NCBI GenBank assembly: GCA_002351365.1
Contig: DEGE01000001.1
Span: 15,700-22,278, forward strand
Source: Candidatus Saccharibacteria bacterium UBA2834
GTDB taxonomy: Bacteria > Patescibacteriota > Saccharimonadia > Saccharimonadales > Saccharimonadaceae
DNA: 6,579 nt
Direction: 5' to 3'
The stretch's first letter is position 1, and each line of letters begins with the position of its first letter. The notes beneath the pieces are model-generated. The model had not been told where the DNA came from. It saw only the letters and a list, made by a program, of their open reading frames with translations, and did not search any database. A program made the translations under genes and the position numbers. Shown here in pieces: positions 1-6,419 of this stretch.

Positions 1-3000
1 ATGAAGATAAAGAGCAGGGCATTGCTAGACTGCGTTCCGCCATGGAAGCAAAAATAAAGGCAGACGGATTGGATGATGAGGCTGCTGAAAAAAGGCGCAA
101 AATACTTGAAGGCATTATTGGCGATGAAGAAGAATGTAAGCGTGCATTGTGGTCTCAGAGTGGTCCTGATCGACTAAAAGATATTCCTGAAGAATTGCAG
201 GCGGTTTACCTACGAGCGGATAATACGCTATACAATGCAAAGAAGGCCTGGTTTAATGGATTGACAACACAAGAGCGTACACGCCGTACGACGGAATGTA
301 TTGCCGACCAAAGAGCGGCCGTTTTGGCGTGGAATGGCATCCCAGCAGAACAGAGGAGAGCCTTCTTGGAGACTGGCGATTTTGGTGCACTAGCAAAGAA
401 GAAAGAAGGGGAAGAAGACAAGGCTGGGCCATTTGATATTGGTTCACCGGAAGGACGCAAGATTATTGAGACTCTAACACGGCTAGACGATATGGGGGTT
501 ATGCAGTTTGGTGAAGAGCGGACTCCGATGTCGCGCGAGGAGGCTGATGCTTGGCGACAAGCTCATGCTGATAGAATTGATGAAATTGCTGCACGCGATG
601 AAGCTGATTCTAGCCGTGAAGGATTGCGTGATGCGATTCATGACGAAGTTAGAGCAGAGGCTTGGGAAAAGTATTACCAACAAAAAATCGCAGAAGGTCG
701 TTCGGAGAAATTTGCTCGTAAAGAGGCTGATAGCGCGGTTGATCGTGGTCGACGCGCGAGAGGTATTGATACGGAAACGGATCGTCGCCTAGCGGAGGAA
801 GAAGCCGCTGCGGCAGCACGTGCAGAAAAGATTGAGGGGGATGACCGAAAGATTGAATTACTAAAGAAGCATCGTGCGACTGAGCTCGCTCAAATGATTA
901 AGGAAAAGCCAGAGCTCTTCAGTGAGGATAAAGACGCGGCGATGGAAGAGGCGGCTTACTTGCTTGCCGCAAAGGGTGATCCGAATGAATTCGAGTATCA
1001 GACTAAGATGCTCGAAATGCGCCGTCGCCATGAAAAAGAAGAGGCCAGCAAAAAAGGCGAAGGTGAGCTTAATGGCGTGAAGTATACCTATCGTGGTGCT
1101 GAGGGCGAAGACGGAGTTGCTCAGGGCGAAGGCGGAGTTGATACATTGGGCCATACTTATCGCATTATATCCGAGGATGGTACGGAGGTTGTAGGGCTCG
1201 CAATGACGCGCGAAGAGGCTGAAAAGAAGGCGGCCGAGGTTGGCGGAACGGTCTTTGAGGAAACATTGCATGATATTGATTATCTAAATGGTGATGATGA
1301 TGAAATCCTGGATAAGATGAGGGTATATTATCCACGCCGGCCTGATGAAAAAAGTGTAGAGGAATATCATGAGCGCTTGCGTAAGATTCTTGATCAAATT
1401 AGGGCAGGTGCCGAGCAGGCAGACGCGAAGAGTAAAGATGAAAAAGCCCGCGAAGATGCACGCAGATGGCTAGATGATAAAGATTTTGCGGCATTTGTGG
1501 CCGGAAAAGAAAAAGCTGAAAAGGATGCTAAACGCCAGGAATTAGCAGACTCGCTAGGTATACCACTAGAGGAAGTTAGTGAAGAACAATTAGGTGGTGG
1601 TTTGCGTGATAGAATGCTCTCGTCAATGACGGCTGAGGAACTCAGTGCATTACGCGATGAGTATGGTAAGGATACTCCAGCTGGCAGGCGTGATGCTCTG
1701 TATGATAGATTGCGCGGTCATGATACGGCGGATCGCATTGCGGCCTTGCTGGGTAAGGATCCAGAAAATGGTAAATCTATCGCAGAAATGAGCGACGATG
1801 AGGTTTCTGCCTTGTTGAGTGAAATTGATCAAGCCCTTAATACGAGTGATCGATTTGTGGCAAGGATGCAGGAGGGCGTAGATGACGGATTTAGGCGCTT
1901 CGTATTATCGAAGTATCCGGGTTTGGCCGATAGGGCTACTCAGATGGATCTGCGTAAAGATGCAGTTGATAAGCTGGTTGGCGACTACGAGAAGATGATG
2001 ACAGGCGATGTTGCGGCGGTTAGTACGGATATGCGTGGCGACGCTGACAAAATTGCGCGCGAAATTGCGGGACGGCTATTTGAGCTTGATATGGACCCGA
2101 ATGGTAATAGTACTAAGTTTGGTCGCTTCGTACGTGGAAAGTTGCTCAGGAAACATACGCAAAAGAGCTATTTGGAGAAGGCGCGCCGATTTATTGAAAG
2201 TGATGGCCAAGATCGAAGCGGTAAAATTTGGAAGCGTGTGACGAACCCAAATGAATTATTGAATGGTTATTGGAAAAATCGTGAAGCTACTTCGGTATTT
2301 GAGGATGTGATTCGCGGAACTGAAGGAGTAAGTCTGCTAGCCGGTGAGAAAATGACAACTTACGGCATTCGGGCAGGCGATGATGGCGCGAAGATCGTTT
2401 ATCGCATTGAGGGCGGTCGTAAAACCGATTTGGCCGAAGGTGACCCGATGATTGCGACTACTTTGGGACTAGAATCAGCTTACGAAACTTATGCGCAGAG
2501 TAGCGGTGACGCGGCGGCAAAGGAAGCATTCCGCGCAAAGATTGAGGAGTTGGGCCTGAGCGGCGACAATATGCGTGCCGATAACTTTATGAGCCAAGCT
2601 GAATCAATTAGAGAAGCGGTATTCTTTGGACGAAGCGTTGAATCGATTGAGCAGGGCTTTAAGCTAAGCATGGCTGAGGGTGGTCGCAGTAATGCGCGCG
2701 TAGCAGCCATCAGGGCGATGCAAGAGCGCCGAGCTGAAAACTTGCCTAAGCCTGAGAAAGTACCACATGTTCGCAGAGCGACATTTGATGCAATTTATGC
2801 AACATTATATGATGCGATGCAGTCCGTAAGAGAAGCTGGAGATGGTCCTGATAAGGACTCCGCAATGACTAACCTTCATGAAATCATGGCACGCGCCGAG
2901 CTTCAGCGTCGTCATGAACTGATTCGCTGGGGTAAAAATTCCGACGACGAACAATCTCGCTACGATAAAGCCATAGATGATGCATACGGGTTGCTCGGCG

Positions 3001-4124
3001 GAAGAGATGATGAGCATTTTGGTAACACAGCCTTAGATGAATTAGTTGGCAGTCTTGAAAGGGGCGAAGTTGCGGGCGATTTAGCTGGCGTAGATTATAG
3101 AATTGAACTGAGTGACCAGCGTATTCGTGAACTTAGTGGTGGCGATACGACAAGGTTGGAAAGCGCAATTAATGCATGGAATAACCGAAACGTAAGCCAA
3201 CAGCAAGCAATGATGATGTCCGGTCAGGGTCTTGTGGACGGCGATTATTCGGAGGATATGCTTTACTTGCGCGATCTCGGTTTAATTGATGTGGTTGCGA
3301 GCGATGAACGTATTAGTACGGAAATACTTGGGCGGCCATTAAAGGAAGCTGATGGACATGACAAGATTCCAGTAAGAACTGGCATTACGGCTGAAAGCCT
3401 ATCGACATCGATTGATGTAAGTGATACAACCGTCGAAATTGCAATTCGTGAATCTCAAAGCGAGCGCTCCGTGGACGAAATTAAGAACGCGCTATCCATC
3501 TGGAATGGCGCATCTAGCGCCGAACGACGCGCGTACTTGATGGGCATATCTGGCTCGGCAGTTAGCGAAGGGTTGAGGGGTGCTGGTGATGTCTTGAAGG
3601 GCGTATTTATCGATCGTGAACCATCTTTTGCGAAGACAGCGGTCTTAGGCTATGGTGATAGGGATATTTCCACGATTCTGGATTTAGTAAATCCTGTTTT
3701 ATTTGGGGAGCGAAAAGTTACAGTTGAAGACATTAGGAGAGATAAGCGAATTTGGGCGAGTGCGTCAGTGGCTGATCGTTTGAAGTATCTAAGGGGCGAA
3801 TACTTGGCTGATGATGGCAGCGTGAGAAGTGATGCTGGACTGAGCGATGAATTCTTGCAGGCCGCCGATGATCTTGACAGGGTAGGTTTAATCGACGAAT
3901 CGATGGCCGAAAATATCGAAAATAATAACCGCTTTGGTAATGCTTTGAATGGTTTGAAGGTTTGGCGTCGCTTAAGTCAAGATTTGCGCCAAAGAGCCGT
4001 TGAGGGCGACGAGATATTTGATGCGTCTTCCAGGACCGGCACTAGATCACTTAAAAAAGAACACGAAGCGTTTGAGGCTTTGCGCGATTTGGGTCTAAGT
4101 GAAGAGCAAATCATGGCATTGTAG
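1..4124 (+). CDS. Very large charged hypothetical protein, 5'-truncated by the window edge
   Basis: I do not recognise this family. The frame is open from the first complete codon at base 3 to a TAG at 4122-4124. The ATG at 42 has no Shine-Dalgarno sequence before it and the 13 codons upstream read naturally in the same style, so the true start is probably outside the window. Counting from the ATG at 42, 1360 residues are visible. They are rich in Glu, Asp, Lys, Arg and Ala, with no membrane segment or signal peptide and only two cysteines (32 and 86). Residues about 240-345 look like long charged helices or coiled coil. Short beta-prone islands occur near 343-405 and 755-800. A motif with Trp, Arg at +8 and Tyr/Phe-Leu at +11/+12 recurs at Trp 97, 1154 and 1238, with looser copies at Trp 70, 1046 and 1308. 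It could be the soluble tail of a large membrane or secretion protein, such as the long-tailed VirB6/TrbL-like proteins, but nothing visible tests this. Confidence 0.85.
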   Translation, partial: EDKEQGIARLRSAMEAKIKADGLDDEAAEKRRKILEGIIGDEEECKRALWSQSGPDRLKDIPEELQAVYLRADNTLYNAKKAWFNGLTTQERTRRTTECIADQRAAVLAWNGIPAEQRRAFLETGDFGALAKKKEGEEDKAGPFDIGSPEGRKIIETLTRLDDMGVMQFGEERTPMSREEADAWRQAHADRIDEIAARDEADSSREGLRDAIHDEVRAEAWEKYYQQKIAEGRSEKFARKEADSAVDRGRRARGIDTETDRRLAEEEAAAAARAEKIEGDDRKIELLKKHRATELAQMIKEKPELFSEDKDAAMEEAAYLLAAKGDPNEFEYQTKMLEMRRRHEKEEASKKGEGELNGVKYTYRGAEGEDGVAQGEGGVDTLGHTYRIISEDGTEVVGLAMTREEAEKKAAEVGGTVFEETLHDIDYLNGDDDEILDKMRVYYPRRPDEKSVEEYHERLRKILDQIRAGAEQADAKSKDEKAREDARRWLDDKDFAAFVAGKEKAEKDAKRQELADSLGIPLEEVSEEQLGGGLRDRMLSSMTAEELSALRDEYGKDTPAGRRDALYDRLRGHDTADRIAALLGKDPENGKSIAEMSDDEVSALLSEIDQALNTSDRFVARMQEGVDDGFRRFVLSKYPGLADRATQMDLRKDAVDKLVGDYEKMMTGDVAAVSTDMRGDADKIAREIAGRLFELDMDPNGNSTKFGRFVRGKLLRKHTQKSYLEKARRFIESDGQDRSGKIWKRVTNPNELLNGYWKNREATSVFEDVIRGTEGVSLLAGEKMTTYGIRAGDDGAKIVYRIEGGRKTDLAEGDPMIATTLGLESAYETYAQSSGDAAAKEAFRAKIEELGLSGDNMRADNFMSQAESIREAVFFGRSVESIEQGFKLSMAEGGRSNARVAAIRAMQERRAENLPKPEKVPHVRRATFDAIYATLYDAMQSVREAGDGPDKDSAMTNLHEIMARAELQRRHELIRWGKNSDDEQSRYDKAIDDAYGLLGGRDDEHFGNTALDELVGSLERGEVAGDLAGVDYRIELSDQRIRELSGGDTTRLESAINAWNNRNVSQQQAMMMSGQGLVDGDYSEDMLYLRDLGLIDVVASDERISTEILGRPLKEADGHDKIPVRTGITAESLSTSIDVSDTTVEIAIRESQSERSVDEIKNALSIWNGASSAERRAYLMGISGSAVSEGLRGAGDVLKGVFIDREPSFAKTAVLGYGDRDISTILDLVNPVLFGERKVTVEDIRRDKRIWASASVADRLKYLRGEYLADDGSVRSDAGLSDEFLQAADDLDRVGLIDESMAENIENNNRFGNALNGLKVWRRLSQDLRQRAVEGDEIFDASSRTGTRSLKKEHEAFEALRDLGLSEEQIMAL
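1098..1139 (+). repeat. Two-copy 21-base in-frame tandem repeat inside the large CDS
   Basis: Bases 1098-1118 and 1119-1139 match at 19 of 21 positions. They encode AEGEDGV and AQGEGGV in the large protein (residues about 353-366). The unit is a multiple of three, so the frame is kept. It lies in a Gly/Glu-rich linker just before a short beta-prone segment and looks like a recent slippage or duplication event. Confidence 0.75.
3168..4121 (+). repeat. Region coding for C-terminal Trp/Arg repeat units of the large protein
   Basis: Four related units begin at Trp 1046, 1154, 1238 and 1308 (bases 3177, 3501, 3753, 3963). The best aligned cores are WNGASSAERRAYL at 1154 and WASASVADRLKYL at 1238. 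They match WNGIPAEQRRAFL at residue 97 near the visible N-terminal end with no gaps. Most units are followed 34-55 residues later by a Leu-x-x-Leu/Val/Met-Gly-Leu/Val segment, for example LRDLGLID near 1076-1083, DRVGLID near 1279-1285 and LRDLGL near 1347-1352. The protein ends just after the last of these. The units are diverged in DNA and seen only in the protein. I infer a small repeated helical module, but the function is unknown. Confidence 0.6.
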
Positions 4125-4132
4125 TGGCCAAC

Positions 4133-4164
4133 AAAAAAATACCCCCGTTTGGGGGTATTTTTTT
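4133..4164. terminator. Bidirectional intrinsic terminator between converging genes
   Basis: A perfect 14-base-pair stem (4133-4146 with 4151-4164) closes a GTTT loop. Its core is TACCCCC paired with GGGGGTA, flanked by seven A on the left and a run of eight T on the right. Read on the + strand the T run follows the stem, and read on the - strand the A run becomes the U tract. It lies in the 46-base gap between the stop codons at 4124 (+) and 4171 (-), so one hairpin can end both transcripts. Confidence 0.93.
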
Positions 4165-4170
4165 TGTGCT

Positions 4171-5400
4171 TTAACGGTAATACTTTAGTGAGGTAATTGG
4201 GTCTTTGAGTGCGGCTTTGGCGGCTGGATATACGCCAAAGATGATGCCGATTAGTAAGGTGACGGCGCCAGTAATTCCGAGGATTTGCCAGGAAATATAT
4301 GGCGAAAAAGGTGTAACGAGTGAAATTAAGAATGCAAAGATGTAGCCAAGCGCAAAACCAAGTATGCCGCCTAGAATACTTAGGATAATTGATTCAAAGA
4401 GGAACTGTAGCAAGATATTGCCAGCAGAAGCGCCGACGGCCTTGCGTATGCCAATTTCACGTGTGCGCTCTGATACTGAAACTAGCATAATATTCATGAT
4501 ACCAACACCGCCGACGATGAGTGAGATAGATGCAATGACGGTAAGCATGGCGGAAATAATTGATAGCAGAGAACCGGTTGGTTGAAGATTTTGGTTGCCG
4601 CTAATAACGGAAAAGCTGTCGTCGCCATTTTTGGTTTTGCGTAGTTCTTCAGTGATTTTTTCGCTGACTGAGGCGACGGCATCGGAGTTTTCAGTGCGAA
4701 CATTGATTTGCTGAATTTGAATGGACGACTCAAAGGTGCTGGCGTAATTAATATTGATAATAATTGAATTATCGAGGTCGATATTGTTGTAATTGATTGG
4801 ATCATTGATCTCTTCCAATACGCCAACAATCATAAAATGCTGGTTGTTGTAGGTGAATGTTTTTGTAATTGCGTCGGTGGTGCCAAAGATGGACATGGCG
4901 GTCTTGTAACCAACTACAGCAACATTGTCTTGGAGGCTAGTTTCGAGGAATTGGCCGTTTTTGAGGGTAAGGCCGGCGGTTTTTGCAAAGTTGGTGCTAG
5001 TGGCGAGTATGTTAACGGATTGGGTGGTCTTGTCACCAACTTTTAGGTTTGCCGTGGAGATTGCGAGCGGGGAAGCGGAAGCGACGCCATCGACAGCCTT
5101 GATGGTTTCGACATCTTCGAGTGTAAGACTGGATTTTGAATATTGATTACTAGAGGTCAACTCACTGATGATATTTTCGGCGACGTCTTTGCCGTTGTTT
5201 GGGCGCACTAAGATAAGGTTGGCGTTGTTCTTATCTGATGTTGTGCTAATGAGACGATTAATGCCGCCAGTTAATGATAGAATGAGCACGATTGATGAAA
5301 CGCCTATAGCAATGCCCAGTGCAGAAAGAAAGGTGCGACCACGGTTCTTGCGTAGGCTCTCGGTGGCGAGTTGAAGATGTGTACTAAGTAGAAGTGCCAT
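4171..5400 (-). CDS. MacB/FtsX-family ABC transporter permease
   Basis: This 409-residue membrane protein is the transmembrane partner of the ATPase encoded just upstream. The layout is that of stand-alone MacB-type permeases: one N-terminal membrane helix (about 23-47), a large extracytoplasmic domain (about 48-277), and three C-terminal helices (about 278-305, 330-362, 371-393). The cytoplasmic segment SERTREIGIRKAVGAS (310-325) after the second helix is the typical FtsX-domain signature. The N-terminus LRKNRGRTFLSALGIAIGV is also typical. The family couples ATP hydrolysis in the cytoplasm to movements of the outer domain, which push substrates out or signal across the membrane. The substrate here cannot be told. 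The ATG at 5398-5400 has a strong AAGGAGG ten bases upstream. No adaptor (MacA-like) or TolC gene is visible. About 400 residues is normal for the split form, as in Bacillus YknZ. Confidence 0.95.
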   Translation of the reverse strand: MALLLSTHLQLATESLRKNRGRTFLSALGIAIGVSSIVLILSLTGGINRLISTTSDKNNANLILVRPNNGKDVAENIISELTSSNQYSKSSLTLEDVETIKAVDGVASASPLAISTANLKVGDKTTQSVNILATSTNFAKTAGLTLKNGQFLETSLQDNVAVVGYKTAMSIFGTTDAITKTFTYNNQHFMIVGVLEEINDPINYNNIDLDNSIIININYASTFESSIQIQQINVRTENSDAVASVSEKITEELRKTKNGDDSFSVISGNQNLQPTGSLLSIISAMLTVIASISLIVGGVGIMNIMLVSVSERTREIGIRKAVGASAGNILLQFLFESIILSILGGILGFALGYIFAFLISLVTPFSPYISWQILGITGAVTLLIGIIFGVYPAAKAALKDPITSLKYYR

Positions 5401-5402
5401 GA

Positions 5403-6335
5403 TTACTTTTCCTCCTTTTTAGATTCGTCTTCAACCTTAATTGCTTTTTTGGATTTCTTGTCGTCTTTTTTAGATTTTTTATCGGTTTTCTTTTCGTCTT
5501 TAGTGGTGACATTTTTGCCAGTTACGACGACATTGGTTTTGGCGTCAACCGCGATTTCAATTTGGTTATCTTTCTTGGGCAGGATGCGTACAGAAATACG
5601 TTCCGGGTCACCAGGGCGCGGCAGATCGCGATCGTCGACGGTTTTGATATCGGTATCAATTTCGCCATCTAACATATGAATAACGCGAGTAGCATAGGTG
5701 GTAAGCGCTGGATTGTGAGTAACCATGATGATGGTGTTGCCTAATGCGTGGATATCGCGGAGTTCTTCCATGACAATATGCGAAGCGCGACTATCGAGAT
5801 TACCGGTTGGCTCGTCGGCTAGGATGATTGATGGATTGGAAATCAGACTACGAGCGATGGCAACGCGTTGTTGCTGTCCGCCCGACAGTTGGTGTGGCAT
5901 ATAGTATTCGCGCTCGCGAAGATGGAAACGCTCGAGGATGGTGTCGGCCATTTTGAGGCGGCGAGTTTTGCGGACGCCAGAATAGAGTAGTGGTAAACAA
6001 ACGTTGTCGATAACAGTAAGATTGGGAATTAAGTTGAAATTTTGAAAAATAAAACCGATTTCTTTAGCGCGAAAACGTGCTTTACGTCGTGCAGAAATAC
6101 GAGCAACGTTTTTACCCTGAAGCTGGTAACTACCGGAAGTTGGCTTATCGAGGAGGCCGATTACGTTGAGAAGAGTAGTCTTGCCGCAACCGGATGGCCC
6201 CATAATCATGATAAATTCGCCACGTTTGACGGTGAGGTCGAAATTATGCAGAGCGAACGACTCAGCGTCGCCAAAACCATAGCGTTTAGTGATAGATTTG
6301 AGCTTAATTATAGTTTCAGATTCTTTTGCTGCCAT
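5403..6335 (-). CDS. MacB/LolD-type ABC transporter ATP-binding protein with Lys-rich C-terminal extension
   Basis: This 310-residue cytoplasmic ATPase powers the permease encoded downstream. The ABC motifs are complete and in order: Walker [10 protein letters not shown] (46-54), Q-loop Gln98 in FQNFNLIP, signature LSGGQQQR (150-157), Walker B ILADEP with Asp174 and Glu175, D-loop around NLDS, and H-loop His207 in [13 protein letters not shown] and ADEPTGNLD are typical of the MacB/LolD/FtsE-like subfamily. Such ATPases usually end near residue 225-250. Here about 80 residues follow: a short beta-prone stretch (about 246-276), then a tail of Lys, Asp, Glu and Ser (about 279-310). The tail could bind the membrane, a partner or nucleic acid, but this is a guess. 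The start at 6333-6335 is the first possible in-frame ATG, because an in-frame TGA lies at 6348-6350. No clear Shine-Dalgarno precedes it, so its initiation may be weak or non-canonical. Confidence 0.95.
   Translation of the reverse strand: MAAKESETIIKLKSITKRYGFGDAESFALHNFDLTVKRGEFIMIMGPSGCGKTTLLNVIGLLDKPTSGSYQLQGKNVARISARRKARFRAKEIGFIFQNFNLIPNLTVIDNVCLPLLYSGVRKTRRLKMADTILERFHLREREYYMPHQLSGGQQQRVAIARSLISNPSIILADEPTGNLDSRASHIVMEELRDIHALGNTIIMVTHNPALTTYATRVIHMLDGEIDTDIKTVDDRDLPRPGDPERISVRILPKKDNQIEIAVDAKTNVVVTGKNVTTKDEKKTDKKSKKDDKKSKKAIKVEDESKKEEK
5411..5417 (-). promoter_or_regulatory. Shine-Dalgarno site of the permease, inside the ATPase 3' end
   Basis: On the - strand this reads AAGGAGG, ten bases before the permease ATG. 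It is formed by the Lys-Lys-Glu-Glu-Lys codons that end the ATPase gene. Only two bases separate the ATPase stop (5403-5405) from the permease start, so the two genes are probably translated in a coupled way. Confidence 0.85.
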
Positions 6336-6380
6336 GTCGAATGATTTTCATCTTAAAAATGTTTATTTAGAGCTTGTTTA

Positions 6381-6408
6381 ATTATACCGTGGAAACTGTT
6401 ATTTTAAA
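6381..6408 (-). promoter_or_regulatory. Putative promoter of the ABC transporter operon
   Basis: The - strand carries a consensus TATAAT at 6386-6381. Sixteen bases upstream is TTTAAA (6408-6403), a 4 of 6 match to TTGACA, lying within the palindrome ATTTTAAAAT (6401-6410). Transcription would start near 6374, giving a leader of about 40 bases. The -10 box is convincing. The -35 box is weak and the surroundings are AT-rich, so chance matches are possible. Confidence 0.55.
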
Positions 6409-6419
6409 ATTGCTCAAGT

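Noticed and set aside
42..44. ATG at 42 as the true start of the large gene
   Set aside because: No Shine-Dalgarno sequence precedes it and the frame stays open with similar charged codons to the left edge.
861..1271. 136-residue open frame on the - strand inside the large CDS
   Set aside because: It is antisense to a long, compositionally consistent coding frame and its translation shows no recognisable protein character. Other overlapping open frames in the window were rejected for the same reason.
4128..4140. CCAACAAAAAAAT next to the terminator as a third copy of the repeat at 6425 and 6472
   Set aside because: The similarity is limited to CCAAC plus an A run that is part of the terminator stem, and no flanking sequence is shared, so chance is likely.
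4171..6335. Broken or split full-length MacB
   Set aside because: Separate ATPase and permease genes are a common family arrangement. Both have complete motifs, their own starts and a proper ribosome-binding site between them.
6349..6351. Alternative upstream ATG for the ATPase
   Set aside because: It is out of frame with the ATPase (16 bases upstream) and reaches a stop after a few codons.
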